Source: Acidobacteriota bacterium
GTDB lineage: Bacteria > Acidobacteriota > Terriglobia > Versatilivoradales > Versatilivoraceae
Direction: 5' to 3'
Length of the DNA: 64,000 nucleotides
Assembly (NCBI GenBank): GCA_022826755.1
Contig: JAJDUG010000072.1
Coordinates: 124,001-188,000 of the forward strand
Of this stretch, positions 7,877-17,558 are shown piece after piece (the first letter of the stretch is position 1; each line of letters starts with the position of its first letter). Position numbers and translations under genes: made by a program. The notes below the pieces were generated by a model that ran no database searches, was not told the origin of the DNA, and was given only the letters and a program-made list of their open reading frames with translations.

Positions 7877-10744
7877 ATGTTGGAAGGACGCTATCTCGAT
7901 CTGTTCAGGGACCTTTCCCGAGTCATCCCGGGCGAGCGGTTGATCCGGGACGACCTGCGCACCCTGGCCTACGGGACGGACGCCAGCTTTTACCGCCTGA
8001 TTCCCAAGCTGGTGGTCCGGGTCGACACCGAAGCCGAGGTGGGGGAAGTCCTGAGGCAGTGCCACGCTCGACGGCTTCCACTCACCTTCCGCGCGGGAGG
8101 AACCAGCCTCTCGGGGCAGTCCCTGAGCGACTCGGTGCTCATGCAGTTGGGCACGGGGTGGCGGGGGATCAGGATCGAGGAGGAGGGCAGGCTCATCACC
8201 CTGCAGCCGGGCGTGGTCGGCGCCCATGCCAATGCCCGCCTGACTCCCTACCGGCGCAAGATCGGACCCGACCCCGCTTCCATCAACGCCGCCATGGTGG
8301 GGGGAATCGCCGCCAACAACGCCAGCGGCATGTGTTGCGGCACCTCCCAGAACAGCTACCAGACCCTTCAGGGCATGCGAATCATCCTTGCCGACGGCAC
8401 CGTCCTGGACACCCGCAGCCAGGCCAGCCGGGATCGATTCCGCCAGACCTGTCCGGACCTGGTGGAACGCATCGGTCGCCTGGCGGAGCGGACGCGGGAG
8501 AACGGGGAGCTGGCCGGTCGGATTCGCCGCAAGTTCAAGATGAAGAACACCACCGGCTACAGCCTGAATGCCCTGATCGACTTCGAAGATCCCCTCGACG
8601 TGATCCAGCACCTGATGATCGGCTCCGAGGGCACCTTGGGCTTCATCTCCGAAATCACCTATCGGACCGTCCCCGACTATCCCCACAAGGCCACCGCCCT
8701 CATCCTCTTCCCGGACATCCGGACCGCCTGCGAAGCCACCACCCTGTTGAGGAGTTGCCCCGTCTCGGCGGTCGAGATCATGGACCGCGCCGGCCTTCGC
8801 TCCGTGGAAGACAAGCCCGGCCTGCCCCTGGACCTGAAGAACCTGGACCCGTCGGTGGCGGCTCTGCTGGTTGAAACCCGGGGCGAAACACCGGAAGAGC
8901 TGGACCAACACCTGGGAGCCACCACCCGAAGCCTGGCCGATCTGCCCACGGTGGAGCCGGGCGCCTTCACGCTGGATCCCACTGAGCAGCTCCGCCTCTG
9001 GAACATCCGCAAGGGCCTGTTCCCCTCCATCGGGGCCATCCGGGAGATCGGGACCACCGTCATCATCGAGGACGTGGCCTTCCCCATCGACCGGCTGGCT
9101 GAAGCCACCCTGCAGCTCCAGCAACTGTTCCGCAAGCACCGCTACACGGAAGCCATCATCTTCGGGCATGCCCTGGAGGGCAATCTCCATTTCGTCTTCA
9201 CCCAGGACTTCAACCGGCCCGAAGAAGTTCGCCGCTACCGGGACTTCATCGGCGACCTCACCGAGATGGTGGTTCACGGCTACGACGGCTCGCTCAAGGC
9301 GGAGCACGGCACCGGACGCAACATGGCCCCTTTCGTGGAGCTGGAGTGGGGGGCGGAAGCCTACCGGCTGATGCTGGAGATCAAGGCCATCTTCGATCCC
9401 GCAAACCTTCTCAACCCGGGGGTGATCCTCAACAGCGACCCTCAGATCCACCTCAAGAACCTCAAGCCCCTGCCCAAGGCACACTCGGTGGTCGACAAGT
9501 GCACCGAATGCGGTTTCTGCGAGGTCAATTGCCCCTCCCGCGACCTGACACTCACCCCTCGCCAGCGGATCGCCGTCTGGCGTGAAATCTCCCGGCTTCG
9601 ATCCAACGGCGGCAACCCCGACCGACTGGTCGAGCTGACCGGCCGTTACGCCTACCAGGGCAACGCCACCTGCGCCACCGACGGCCTGTGCGCCATCGCC
9701 TGCCCGGTCAGCATCGACACCGGCAAGCTCATCAAGGACCTGCGGCGCCTTCAGGTCCCGGGTTGGCAAGACCGGGCCGCCACCCTGCTGGCCGACCATT
9801 TCGGCTTGGCCACCGCCTCGCTGCGGATTCTGCTGACTGCCGCCCACCAGTTCCATCAACTGCTGGGCGCGCAAGGCATGCGGCACGTCGCCGAGTGGGC
9901 GCGAAAGCTCTCGGGGAACCGGTTGCCGCAGTGGAACCCCTGTCTGCCAAAGGCCGCCGAGGTCCTTGCCACCTCGGGCGACGACGGCGGTTCACCCTTG
10001 AAGGCGGTCTACTTCCCGAGCTGTCTCAGCCGTACGCTGGGCGCAGCCGGCGACAGCCGGGGCCAGCCCTCTCAGAATCGCAAGATGGAGTCGCTGATGC
10101 GCAAGGCGGGAGTGCAGCCGGTCTATCCGAAGAACCTGGCCGGCCTCTGTTGCGGGATGCCCTTTGCCAGCAAGGGGTTCGAGCGGCAGGGAACCGGCAA
10201 GCAGGAGGAGTTGCAGCGGGCATTGAGAATGGCTTCCCGCGACGGCCTCTATCCCGTTCTGGTGGATACCAGCCCCTGCCTCTTTCGTCTGAAGGAGTCG
10301 GCTCTCTTCGAAGCGGACTTTCCCATCTACGAGCCGGCGGAGTTCATTCTGAAGGTTCTGCGGCCGGGACTCGCCTTCAGGAAGAGTGGCGGCCGGGTAG
10401 CCCTGCACAGTCCCTGCAGCTCCCGAAAGATGGGGCTGGACGGCGCACTGCGCCAGGTTGCCGAACTCTGCGCCGAGGCGGTGATCGTCCCCGACAGCGT
10501 GGGCTGCTGCGGGTTCGCCGGAGACCGGGGCTTCAGCCACCCCGAGCTCACCGCCTCGGCCCTCGGCCCCCTGAAGGCCTCCCTGCCCTCAAGCTGCTCC
10601 AGGGGTTACTCCACCAGCAAGACCTGCGAGATCGGGCTGTCGCTGCACGCCGACATCCCCTATCAGTCGATTGCCTACCTGGTGGACGAATGCACCGAAG
10701 GCGTGAGCCGGCAGGATGGGCCGGCGGACTCCGGGGGCGGGTAG
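7877..10744 (+). CDS. FAD-linked 2-hydroxyacid dehydrogenase fused to Fe-S and CCG modules (D-lactate/2-hydroxyglutarate dehydrogenase type)
   Basis: A 955-residue flavoprotein that would oxidise a D-2-hydroxyacid (lactate, glycolate or 2-hydroxyglutarate) and pass electrons through iron-sulfur clusters. Seen in order: a PCMH-type FAD-binding domain with FRAGGTSLSGQSL and AANNASGMCCG; a C-terminal oxidase domain with IGSEGTLGFISE, HALEGNLHFVF and EHGTGRN; a ferredoxin-like pair of cysteine motifs (CTECGFCEVNCP and CATDGLCAIACP); and two cysteine-rich domains with CCGMPF and CCGFAGDRG. This is the single-chain GlpC-like arrangement of the YdiJ family. The frame can be extended upstream to 7769, but the ATG at 7877 is preferred because the added 36 residues look non-homologous and AAGGAG lies about 14 bases before it. 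Exact substrate is not determinable. Confidence 0.9.
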   Translation: MLEGRYLDLFRDLSRVIPGERLIRDDLRTLAYGTDASFYRLIPKLVVRVDTEAEVGEVLRQCHARRLPLTFRAGGTSLSGQSLSDSVLMQLGTGWRGIRIEEEGRLITLQPGVVGAHANARLTPYRRKIGPDPASINAAMVGGIAANNASGMCCGTSQNSYQTLQGMRIILADGTVLDTRSQASRDRFRQTCPDLVERIGRLAERTRENGELAGRIRRKFKMKNTTGYSLNALIDFEDPLDVIQHLMIGSEGTLGFISEITYRTVPDYPHKATALILFPDIRTACEATTLLRSCPVSAVEIMDRAGLRSVEDKPGLPLDLKNLDPSVAALLVETRGETPEELDQHLGATTRSLADLPTVEPGAFTLDPTEQLRLWNIRKGLFPSIGAIREIGTTVIIEDVAFPIDRLAEATLQLQQLFRKHRYTEAIIFGHALEGNLHFVFTQDFNRPEEVRRYRDFIGDLTEMVVHGYDGSLKAEHGTGRNMAPFVELEWGAEAYRLMLEIKAIFDPANLLNPGVILNSDPQIHLKNLKPLPKAHSVVDKCTECGFCEVNCPSRDLTLTPRQRIAVWREISRLRSNGGNPDRLVELTGRYAYQGNATCATDGLCAIACPVSIDTGKLIKDLRRLQVPGWQDRAATLLADHFGLATASLRILLTAAHQFHQLLGAQGMRHVAEWARKLSGNRLPQWNPCLPKAAEVLATSGDDGGSPLKAVYFPSCLSRTLGAAGDSRGQPSQNRKMESLMRKAGVQPVYPKNLAGLCCGMPFASKGFERQGTGKQEELQRALRMASRDGLYPVLVDTSPCLFRLKESALFEADFPIYEPAEFILKVLRPGLAFRKSGGRVALHSPCSSRKMGLDGALRQVAELCAEAVIVPDSVGCCGFAGDRGFSHPELTASALGPLKASLPSSCSRGYSTSKTCEIGLSLHADIPYQSIAYLVDECTEGVSRQDGPADSGGG

Positions 10745-10766
10745 GGCTCGGTTGCAGGAACCGGGA

Positions 10767-11042
10767 TCACGTCTCCTGCTCCCGTTCGGCTTCGGCGCTT
10801 CCCAGAACCTCATAAAGCGAAGCCGCTTCGTTCCTTCGGGGATCTGAGCCGGGCAAGCAAGCCACCCTCACCCTCAGCGTTGCATTTCTCTTCCGGCACT
10901 CGATCACATCCCCGACCTTGATCGACCTGCCGCCCTTCGACACCTGCCCGTTGACCGAGACCGCTCCCGCCGCGCAGGCCTGCTGAGCCAAGGCCCGGCG
11001 GGGAATCAGGCGGGACCTTTTCAGGAATAAATCCAACCGCAT
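10767..11042 (-). CDS. S4-domain RNA-binding protein, RqcP/Hsp15-like
   Basis: A 91-residue basic protein made almost entirely of one S4 domain (MRLDLFLKRSRLIPRRALAQ, then GAVSVNGQVSKGGRSIKVGD). Length and the C-terminal NEAASLYEVL segment fit RqcP (YabO), which stabilises peptidyl-tRNA on stalled 50S subunits during ribosome-associated quality control, better than the longer Hsp15 proteins, which extend into a basic tail. It lies 23 bases after the surA-like stop codon on the same strand and is probably co-transcribed with it. Assignment as S4 family is firm; choice of RqcP over Hsp15 is an inference from size and tail. Confidence 0.8.
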   Translation of the reverse strand: MRLDLFLKRSRLIPRRALAQQACAAGAVSVNGQVSKGGRSIKVGDVIECRKRNATLRVRVACLPGSDPRRNEAASLYEVLGSAEAEREQET

Positions 11043-11065
11043 GGATTCGGGGGAGAGGCGGGAGC

Positions 11066-12148
11066 CTACTTCTTCTGTTCACCCTCGAAGGCTGCCGGAG
11101 GGAGTTCCTCGCCGGTCGGCTGCTCCTTGTCGGCAGAGGCCGTTGCCACCTCGGCGCCGCTGTCCACGTAGCCTTCCTTGAGACGGATGTAGCTTTGGCG
11201 GCGTAGCGTCTCCATGTACTTCCGGACAGCCGGGACCGCCTTGTCCTCGACGAGCTTGTTGCGGATCTGATCCTTGACCAGGTCCAGGGGCTGAATGCCG
11301 GCGGTGTTCTTTTCGATCACCTTGAAGATGCGGAAGCCGCCCTGGCCCTCCAGGATATCGGTGATCTGACCTCGCCGCAGGGAAAAGACGATATCCTCAA
11401 CCTCCTTCAGGAGCATTCCTCTACGGAAGAATCCCAGGTCGCCCCCCTGCCTGGCGGTCGGCCCTTCGGAATACTGGGCCACCAGGTCGCCGAACACCTC
11501 TCCGCCCCTGGCTTTCTCCAGCACTTCCTCGGCCCTTTTTCGGAGCCCCTCGACATCGGAGGAAGGACCCTTTCCGTTGGAAGCGATCAGAATTTCCTGG
11601 AGCCGCACCTGCTCCGGCCGATCGAACTTCTCCCGATTGGCTTCATAGAAGGTGGTGATCTCCGCGGTCGAAACCTGGATGCGGTAGTAGACTTCGCGCC
11701 CCAGAACCTGTTCCTTGAGGCTCTGCTCCTTGATTCTCTTTCTGAACTCGACGGGATTGATGCCCTGCCCGCGCATCTCCTGCTCCAGGGTTTCGATGCT
11801 GGGCAGATTGTTCTCCTTGCGAAGCCGGTCCAGGTACTTGATGACCTCGGTGTCGGCGGTCATCCCCAGCTCGACTGCCTTTTGCACCAGGAGGCGTTCC
11901 TCGATCATGTTCTTGAGCAAATCCTTTTCGCCCTCGCGCACCGCCTGCGCCAAATCGTCGCCGGAAAGCTTTTGCTGAGCCCGGACCCGCAGCTTGAGCA
12001 GGTTGACGGCCTCCTCGTATTCGGACTTGGTGATGATGTCGTTGTTGACCCGGCAGATTATCTCCTCGAAGATGGTGGTTTCCGCCAGAGACGTGCCGGA
12101 CAGCAGCAGCACTCCCGCCAGCACCCCGTGAGAAAGCCTTGGCTTCAT
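11066..12148 (-). CDS. SurA-like periplasmic peptidyl-prolyl isomerase / chaperone
   Basis: A 360-residue exported protein expected to help outer-membrane proteins fold in the periplasm. Residues 1-22 are a signal peptide (LAGVLLLSGTSLAET). Residues 25-165 form the SurA N-terminal chaperone region (ICRVNNDIITKSEYEEAV, MIEERLLVQKAVELGM). Residues about 180-285 hold one parvulin domain (RLQEILIAS, FGDLVAQYSEGPTARQGGDLGFFRRGML, DILEGQGGFRIFKVIEK). The family often has two parvulin domains; only one is seen here. A strong AGGAGGAGG ribosome binding site precedes the ATG. It lies 141 bp after mfd, whose gene is upstream on the same strand. The receptor genes in this window are plausible clients. 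Confidence 0.85.
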   Translation of the reverse strand: MKPRLSHGVLAGVLLLSGTSLAETTIFEEIICRVNNDIITKSEYEEAVNLLKLRVRAQQKLSGDDLAQAVREGEKDLLKNMIEERLLVQKAVELGMTADTEVIKYLDRLRKENNLPSIETLEQEMRGQGINPVEFRKRIKEQSLKEQVLGREVYYRIQVSTAEITTFYEANREKFDRPEQVRLQEILIASNGKGPSSDVEGLRKRAEEVLEKARGGEVFGDLVAQYSEGPTARQGGDLGFFRRGMLLKEVEDIVFSLRRGQITDILEGQGGFRIFKVIEKNTAGIQPLDLVKDQIRNKLVEDKAVPAVRKYMETLRRQSYIRLKEGYVDSGAEVATASADKEQPTGEELPPAAFEGEQKK

Positions 12149-12289
12149 GGTTCCTCCTCCTCGAACTCCCCCGCCGGGCAGAACCCGGTAGCCTCAATTC
12201 AGCGCATACCTGATGTTATCCGAAATCTCCACGGAAGTTAACCCGCCCGTGTCGAAGGGGGAAGTGATTGTAACATCGAGAGGGACTCC

Positions 12290-15200
12290 TCAGGAAGCCA
12301 GCTCGCCCAGCAGCGCTCGCACCGAGGCAAGCACCTCCCCGTGGGAGACACCTGCCGACCGAAGCCTCAATTGCCCCCCCGGGCTCACCGAAAGGCCGGG
12401 GACACTGGAGACCGTTTCCACCAGCTTGTGGGGCGATATGGGGGTCCTGGGGTGAAAGGTGATGGCGATGCCCTGACGATCTCTCTCCATCGACTCCACC
12501 AGAATCCTTTCCGCCAGACGGCGCACCCTCATATAGTCCAGGAGCCTCTCCACCTCCTCCGGCAAGGGCCCGTAACGGTCCTCCAGCTCATCCCGGAGGG
12601 CATCCATCTCCGAGTCCAGCTTCAGGGAGGAAACGCGCTTGTAGACGCTCAGGCGTTGATTTTCCTCGGGGATGTAGTCCGGTGGAATCTTGACGCTTAC
12701 CTTGAGATCGAGCCGGGTCTGGATGTCGGGCAGGACCTCCTGCCCCTGGAGCTCCCGGATGGTCCGTTCCAGCATCTGGCAGTAAAGATCGAAGCCGATG
12801 GTGTTGACATGGCCATGCTGGTCCCCGCCCAGCAGGTTGCCCGCACCCCTCAATTCCAGATCCAGGGCCGCCACCTTGAAACCGGATCCCAGCTCGCTGA
12901 ATTCCTTCAAGGCCGCCAGCCGCTGCCGTGCGATGCCGGAGAGCGTCTGGCGCGGCGGCACCAGCAGATAGGCGTAGGCGCGGCGGCTGGAACGGCCCAC
13001 CCGTCCCCGCAACTGGTAGAGCTGCGAAAGGCCGAACCGGTCGGCTCGATTGACGATCATGGTATTGACCAGGGGTATGTCCAGACCGTTTTCTATGATC
13101 GTAGTAGAAACAAGCACGTCGGCTTCATGCCTCAGAAACTTCAACAGGGTGGCCTCCAGATCTTTCTCCTTCATCTGACCGTGAGCCACCAGCAGGCGAG
13201 CTTCAGGGCAGATGTCCCGAATCAGCAGGGCAATGGAATCGATGGTCTCCACCGTGTTGTGGACAAAATAGACCTGGCCCTGGCGCTCCAGTTCATTTCT
13301 GATGGCGTTTTGGATGACCTGGCGGCTGAAGGGCAGCACCGCGGTCTGTATGGCCAGGCGATCCTGGGGAGGCGTCTCAATCACCGACATGTCCCGGATG
13401 CCGGTCAACGACATGTGCAGTGTTCTTGGAATGGGAGTGGCCGTCATGGTCAAGGTGTCGACGTTCTTCTTCAACTGCCTCAATCTCTCCTTATGGGCCA
13501 CACCGAAGCGCTGCTCCTCGTCCACGATCAACAGGCCCAGGTCTCTGAACCGGATGTCCTTGGAAAGCATGCGATGGGTGCCGATGAGGATGTCCACCTT
13601 GCCGGTGGCCACCCGCTCCAGAATGTCCTTTTGTTCCCTGGGTCTGCGGAATCGGCTCAACATCTCGATGGTGATGGGAAATGCGGTAAACCGCTGCCTG
13701 AAACGCAGGTAGTGCTGGTAGACCAGGATGGTCGTGGGAGCCAGGATCGCCGCCTGCTTGCCGTCGAAGGCCGCCTTGAAGGCGGCCCGCATGGCCACTT
13801 CGGTCTTGCCGAAGCCCACGTCTCCACAGAGCAGCCGGTCCATGGGGCCGCTCAACTCCATGTCCCGGTAAAGGTCCCGAATAGCGTCCCTCTGATCCGG
13901 GGTCTCGGTGAACTCGAAGGCATCCTCGAATTCCTGATGCCAGTGGCCGTTGGCGGAAAAGCGGTATCCCGGCGCGATCTTTCTCCGGGCATAGAGATCG
14001 AGAAGCTCCTGCGCCATATCCCGGATGGACTTCCTGGCGCGGGCCTTGGCTCTTTTCCAGCTCACTCCTCCCAGCTTGTCGAGAGGAGGGCGGGCGCCGT
14101 CGCCGCCGCTGTGCTTCTGAACCAGGTCCAGCCTCTCCAGGGGCACGTAAAGCCGGGCTTCGTCGAAATACTCCAGGATCATGAACTCCTGGTTCACTCC
14201 ATCGCGGTCGATCTGCTTCAGACCCCGGTAGCGACCGATACCGTGGTCCACGTGCACCAGGTAGTCTCCCGGACTCAGCTCGCGGAAGTCCGAAACAAAG
14301 GCTCCGCTTCTGGACCTGGACGGAGCCGGATGGGAGAGGAACTCCACTTCGTCGAAGACGTCCTCGTCCCCGAAGATACAGATCCCGGAGGAGGGCTGGC
14401 GGAATCCTTCCAGGACGTGGCCGACCACGACGGTAATCCGGTCGCTCGTCCCATCGCCTGCCCGGTCCCTGTCGTCGAAATCGGAAACGACCGGAAGATC
14501 GTATTCCCGCAGCATTTCCCCCAGGCGCTCGGCTCGTCCCAGGGAGGACTGGGCGAACAGCAGTCGAACGCCGGCTTGCAGCCACTGGCGCAGGTCCCGG
14601 GCCAGGCTGGCGATGTCGCCGTGGTATTTTCGGACGGGCGCCGTCTGGCAGTCCAGATGGATCGGGGCCGGGGCGGCAGTGGCTCCAGGCCTTGAATCGA
14701 CCGGGCGGGCGGGCGTCTCGCCCGCGGCCGGAAGCGAGGAGGACGAAGGGTCCGACTTCTGACCGGGCGTGATTCCCAGTTGCTTCAGGTCGATGACCGG
14801 TCGGCCCTCCAGCCTGTCCCCGGCTTCGGTCAGGGAAAGAAAGAGTTCTTCCGGATTCAGGCTGGGCCACCCGCGCCGGCTCAACGCCTCCCGGTCTCCG
14901 GCCATGTCCTGCCACCAGTGGCGCAATCCCTCCTCCAACTCGTCCGGCTCATCCCTCACCACCACGAAATCGGCGGCGTAGTCCAGAAACGGCACCTGCA
15001 CGGGAAGGGTCAGCCCATGCAGGAACTCGAACCCCTGGAAGTGCTCCCCCCGGCTTGCCTGGACCACCTGGGTTTCGAAGAAGGCGGGAAACTCCCGGGG
15101 ATTCCACCTTTCGGAAGCCTCACGGCTCCACCCCCGCAGAGCGTTCGGATCCACGAAGGTTTCTCTCATTGGAACGGGAGTCACGCTGTCGAGGCGCCCC

Positions 15201-15868
15201 ACCGACCGCTGCGAGCTGACGGAGAACTCCCGAAGCGATTCAACCTCGTCTCCAAAGAACTCGATGCGGGCCGGATTGGGGCTGCCCGGGGGATAGACAT
15301 CCAGAATCCCTCCCCGGCGGGAAAAGGTCCCCACGCCGGTCACCGGCTCTTCCCTGACGTATCCCGCCCGTTTCAGGTAGCCGATCAGCTCCTCCAGGGC
15401 AATCTCTCTGCCCGGAGACAATTCGGGCACCTGCCGGAGGTCGGGAAGGACCTCCGGCAAGCGAGTCACCAGGGCCGTGGGTCCACAGAGGAGAATATCC
15501 AGGGACCGCCGGTGCATCTTCCAGAGGGCCAGGGCCCGCTGCTCCACGGCCTCGGCGTGGGGAGAAAGACCGCTATAGGGACCCGGCTGCAGCGCGGGAA
15601 AGGTGGCCACCCGCTCCCCCTGCTTTCCGGAGAGGCCGCGGTGATAAAAGGCCGTGGTGGCGGCCATGGCTTCCAGGTCCGGGACACCGGCGCTGAGGAA
15701 CAGAATCGGCCGGCTCAGGATCCGATGCAGGAGAGCCAGATAGGCGGGTCGTGCAGCCGGGGTGATGCCGGACAGCGTGATTCGGCAGGGCCCGGAATCG
15801 ACCTGGCGGGGAATGGATTGGAGAAAAGAGTCCTGCGCCAGTTGGGAAAGCAGATGCTGGGTAGCCAA
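12290..15868 (-). CDS. mfd: Transcription-repair coupling factor
   Basis: A 1192-residue SF2 translocase, full length for Mfd. It removes RNA polymerase stalled at lesions and recruits UvrA. Visible: the UvrB-homology N-terminal region (RRGGILDVYPPG, PARIEFFGDEVESLR); the RNA-polymerase-interacting domain (SPGDYLVHVDHGIGRYRGL); helicase motif I GDVGFGKTEVAMRAAF; motif II DEEQRFGV; motif III TATPIPRT; late helicase motifs TTIIENGLDIP and QLRGRVGRS; and a C-terminal domain (RLDLKVSVKIPPDYIPEENQRL). The first codon appears to be TTG (complement of caa at 15866-15868), with no strong ribosome binding site, so the exact start is uncertain. It lies 45 bp after rfaE2. Confidence 0.96.
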   Translation of the reverse strand: MATQHLLSQLAQDSFLQSIPRQVDSGPCRITLSGITPAARPAYLALLHRILSRPILFLSAGVPDLEAMAATTAFYHRGLSGKQGERVATFPALQPGPYSGLSPHAEAVEQRALALWKMHRRSLDILLCGPTALVTRLPEVLPDLRQVPELSPGREIALEELIGYLKRAGYVREEPVTGVGTFSRRGGILDVYPPGSPNPARIEFFGDEVESLREFSVSSQRSVGRLDSVTPVPMRETFVDPNALRGWSREASERWNPREFPAFFETQVVQASRGEHFQGFEFLHGLTLPVQVPFLDYAADFVVVRDEPDELEEGLRHWWQDMAGDREALSRRGWPSLNPEELFLSLTEAGDRLEGRPVIDLKQLGITPGQKSDPSSSSLPAAGETPARPVDSRPGATAAPAPIHLDCQTAPVRKYHGDIASLARDLRQWLQAGVRLLFAQSSLGRAERLGEMLREYDLPVVSDFDDRDRAGDGTSDRITVVVGHVLEGFRQPSSGICIFGDEDVFDEVEFLSHPAPSRSRSGAFVSDFRELSPGDYLVHVDHGIGRYRGLKQIDRDGVNQEFMILEYFDEARLYVPLERLDLVQKHSGGDGARPPLDKLGGVSWKRAKARARKSIRDMAQELLDLYARRKIAPGYRFSANGHWHQEFEDAFEFTETPDQRDAIRDLYRDMELSGPMDRLLCGDVGFGKTEVAMRAAFKAAFDGKQAAILAPTTILVYQHYLRFRQRFTAFPITIEMLSRFRRPREQKDILERVATGKVDILIGTHRMLSKDIRFRDLGLLIVDEEQRFGVAHKERLRQLKKNVDTLTMTATPIPRTLHMSLTGIRDMSVIETPPQDRLAIQTAVLPFSRQVIQNAIRNELERQGQVYFVHNTVETIDSIALLIRDICPEARLLVAHGQMKEKDLEATLLKFLRHEADVLVSTTIIENGLDIPLVNTMIVNRADRFGLSQLYQLRGRVGRSSRRAYAYLLVPPRQTLSGIARQRLAALKEFSELGSGFKVAALDLELRGAGNLLGGDQHGHVNTIGFDLYCQMLERTIRELQGQEVLPDIQTRLDLKVSVKIPPDYIPEENQRLSVYKRVSSLKLDSEMDALRDELEDRYGPLPEEVERLLDYMRVRRLAERILVESMERDRQGIAITFHPRTPISPHKLVETVSSVPGLSVSPGGQLRLRSAGVSHGEVLASVRALLGELAS

Positions 15869-15913
15869 GTTGATCGTGAAACGGGTTCAGAATGCCCGGA
15901 GCTTGCGACTGTC

Positions 15914-16414
15914 TCAACCCCGCCAAGCCTTCCGGCCGTAACGGTGAAGAATGCGCTCAATGATTGCGGTGGAGGATTGGCCCTCCAGGTAGGGCAGGGG
16001 AACCACCCTGCCGCCGGCCGCCTCCACCTCCTGTCGTCCCACGATGGTTTCCACCGTCCAGTCGCCCCCCTTGACCAGCACGTCGGGAAGCAGCGCCGCG
16101 ATCAACCGATGGGGCGTATCCTCGTCAAAGACCGTGATGTAGTCGACGCTGTCAAGCCCCGAGAGCAGGCGGGTCCGCTCATCCTCGGTCAGGATGGGCC
16201 GCCCGGGGCCCTTGAGCTCTCTGACCGAACGATCGCTGTTGACTCCGACAATGAGGGCACCTCCCATTTGCCGGGCGCGGCTCAGGTAGTCGACATGGCC
16301 GGGGTGGAGCAGATCGAAGCATCCGTTGGTGAAGACCGCCCGCTTGTTCTCCTGGCGCAAACGATCCCGTTGCGCCAGCAGGTCCTCCAAAGCCAGAATC
16401 TTCTGCACAGACAT
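15914..16414 (-). CDS. rfaE2: D-glycero-beta-D-manno-heptose 1-phosphate adenylyltransferase
   Basis: A 166-residue stand-alone nucleotidyltransferase that adenylates heptose-1-phosphate in the ADP-heptose branch of lipopolysaccharide core synthesis. The HIGH-type signature [17 protein letters not shown] is at about residues 28-44, with the downstream ADVLVKG-like [11 protein letters not shown] and the closing [12 protein letters not shown] typical of RfaE domain II. The kinase half (RfaE1), fused in E. coli HldE, is not present here. It starts the mfd-surA-rqcP strand run; an extended -10 promoter lies about 50 bases upstream. Confidence 0.92.
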   Translation of the reverse strand: MSVQKILALEDLLAQRDRLRQENKRAVFTNGCFDLLHPGHVDYLSRARQMGGALIVGVNSDRSVRELKGPGRPILTEDERTRLLSGLDSVDYITVFDEDTPHRLIAALLPDVLVKGGDWTVETIVGRQEVEAAGGRVVPLPYLEGQSSTAIIERILHRYGRKAWRG

Positions 16415-16466
16415 GTTGGAAACCGACGGGGAGATCGGAGGCAGGGAGCAGGGATGGCAGGCGGGG

Positions 16467-16475
16467 ATTATAGCA
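16467..16475 (-). promoter_or_regulatory. Extended -10 promoter element upstream of rfaE2
   Basis: Read on the minus strand the site is TGCTATAAT: a consensus -10 hexamer with the TG extension. No good -35 is visible at 16-18 bases, which is normal for extended -10 promoters. The predicted start of transcription would give a leader of about 45 bases before the rfaE2 ATG at 16414. Confidence 0.5.
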
Positions 16476-16510
16476 CAGCCCCGGAACAGGCCGGGGGAAT
16501 CCTCGGGGGC

Positions 16511-17482
16511 TTAACCGGCTTCCCGAAGCCGCATCCCCATGCGTTCCAGCAGGTCTCGGTCCAGGTCGGTTTGGGGATTGGGAGTCGTCAGCAACCGCTC
16601 CCCCATAAAGACCGAGTTGGCGCCGGCCAGCAGGCAAAGCGCCTGGGCTTCATCCGAGAGCGACAGGCGTCCGGCGCTCAGGCGCACCATGGCCTCCGGC
16701 ATCAGGACCCGGGCGGTTGCGGTCATGCGGACCATTTCGAAAGGATCCACCGCTGCTTGGTCCGCCAGCGGAGTTCCCTCCACCCGAACCAGCAGATTGA
16801 TGGGCACGCTCTCCGGGTGGGGGTCCTGGGTGGCCAACTGTTCCAGCAGGCGCCAGCGGTCCCGGCGGCTCTCCCCCATCCCGATAATCCCGCCGCAGCA
16901 GACGCTGATGCCCGCATTTCGCACCCGCTCCAGGGTTTCCAGGCGATCCCGGTAGGTCCGTGTGGTGATGATTCGACCGTAATATTCGGGCGAGGTGTCC
17001 AGGTTGTGGTTATAGGCCGTCAGTCCCGCCTCGGCCAGCGCCTCCGCCTGGGGCTGCGACAACATCCCCAGGGTGCAGCAGGCCTCCATGCTCAGCTCCC
17101 TGACGCCGCGCACCATGGCCAACACTTCCTCGAACTCGTCACCTTCAGGGGCCTGCCGCCAGGCCGCCCCCATGCAAAAGCGGGTCGCCCCCTGACGCCG
17201 CGCCTCCCGTGCAGAAGCCAGCACCCGCTCGGAGCTCAGGAGCTTCTGGCCGGCAACGCCCGTATCGTAACGGGCTGATTGCGGGCAGTAGCCGCAGTCT
17301 TCCGGACAGCCCCCGGTCTTGATGCTGAGAAGCGAACACCCCTGCACCTCCTCGGCGCAGTGGTGCCGGCGGTGCAGGCTCTGGGCGCGAAAGATCAGCT
17401 CGGGAAGGGGCAGGGTGTAGATGCCCTCGATTTCCTGCAGGCTCCAGTCATGACGGATGGGGCTTGAATCGGGCTGCTTCAT
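16511..17482 (-). CDS. bioB: Biotin synthase
   Basis: A 323-residue radical-SAM enzyme inserting sulfur into dethiobiotin, the last step of biotin synthesis. The radical-SAM cysteine motif is in [16 protein letters not shown] at about residues 55-70; [10 protein letters not shown]-like [22 protein letters not shown] and GGIIGMGES are further BioB signatures, and the C-terminal [15 protein letters not shown] is intact. The frame can be opened 32 codons upstream, but that part overlaps the M32 peptidase coding end and is unlike BioB; the ATG at 17482 has AAGGAAGAG about 8 bases ahead. No other biotin genes are in the window. Confidence 0.96.
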   Translation of the reverse strand: MKQPDSSPIRHDWSLQEIEGIYTLPLPELIFRAQSLHRRHHCAEEVQGCSLLSIKTGGCPEDCGYCPQSARYDTGVAGQKLLSSERVLASAREARRQGATRFCMGAAWRQAPEGDEFEEVLAMVRGVRELSMEACCTLGMLSQPQAEALAEAGLTAYNHNLDTSPEYYGRIITTRTYRDRLETLERVRNAGISVCCGGIIGMGESRRDRWRLLEQLATQDPHPESVPINLLVRVEGTPLADQAAVDPFEMVRMTATARVLMPEAMVRLSAGRLSLSDEAQALCLLAGANSVFMGERLLTTPNPQTDLDRDLLERMGMRLREAG

Positions 17483-17558
17483 TTTTGCGCTCTTCCTTGA
17501 CCCCGCTTGGAGTCCAGGGTTGGCGACGCCGGGCGCTCCCCCGGCCCCGGGTAGCGGG

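Noticed and set aside
12341-17278. Very long plus-strand frames (784 and 832 codons) opposite mfd, rfaE2 and bioB
   Set aside because: They are shadows created by high GC; the minus-strand products are clear, conserved proteins.
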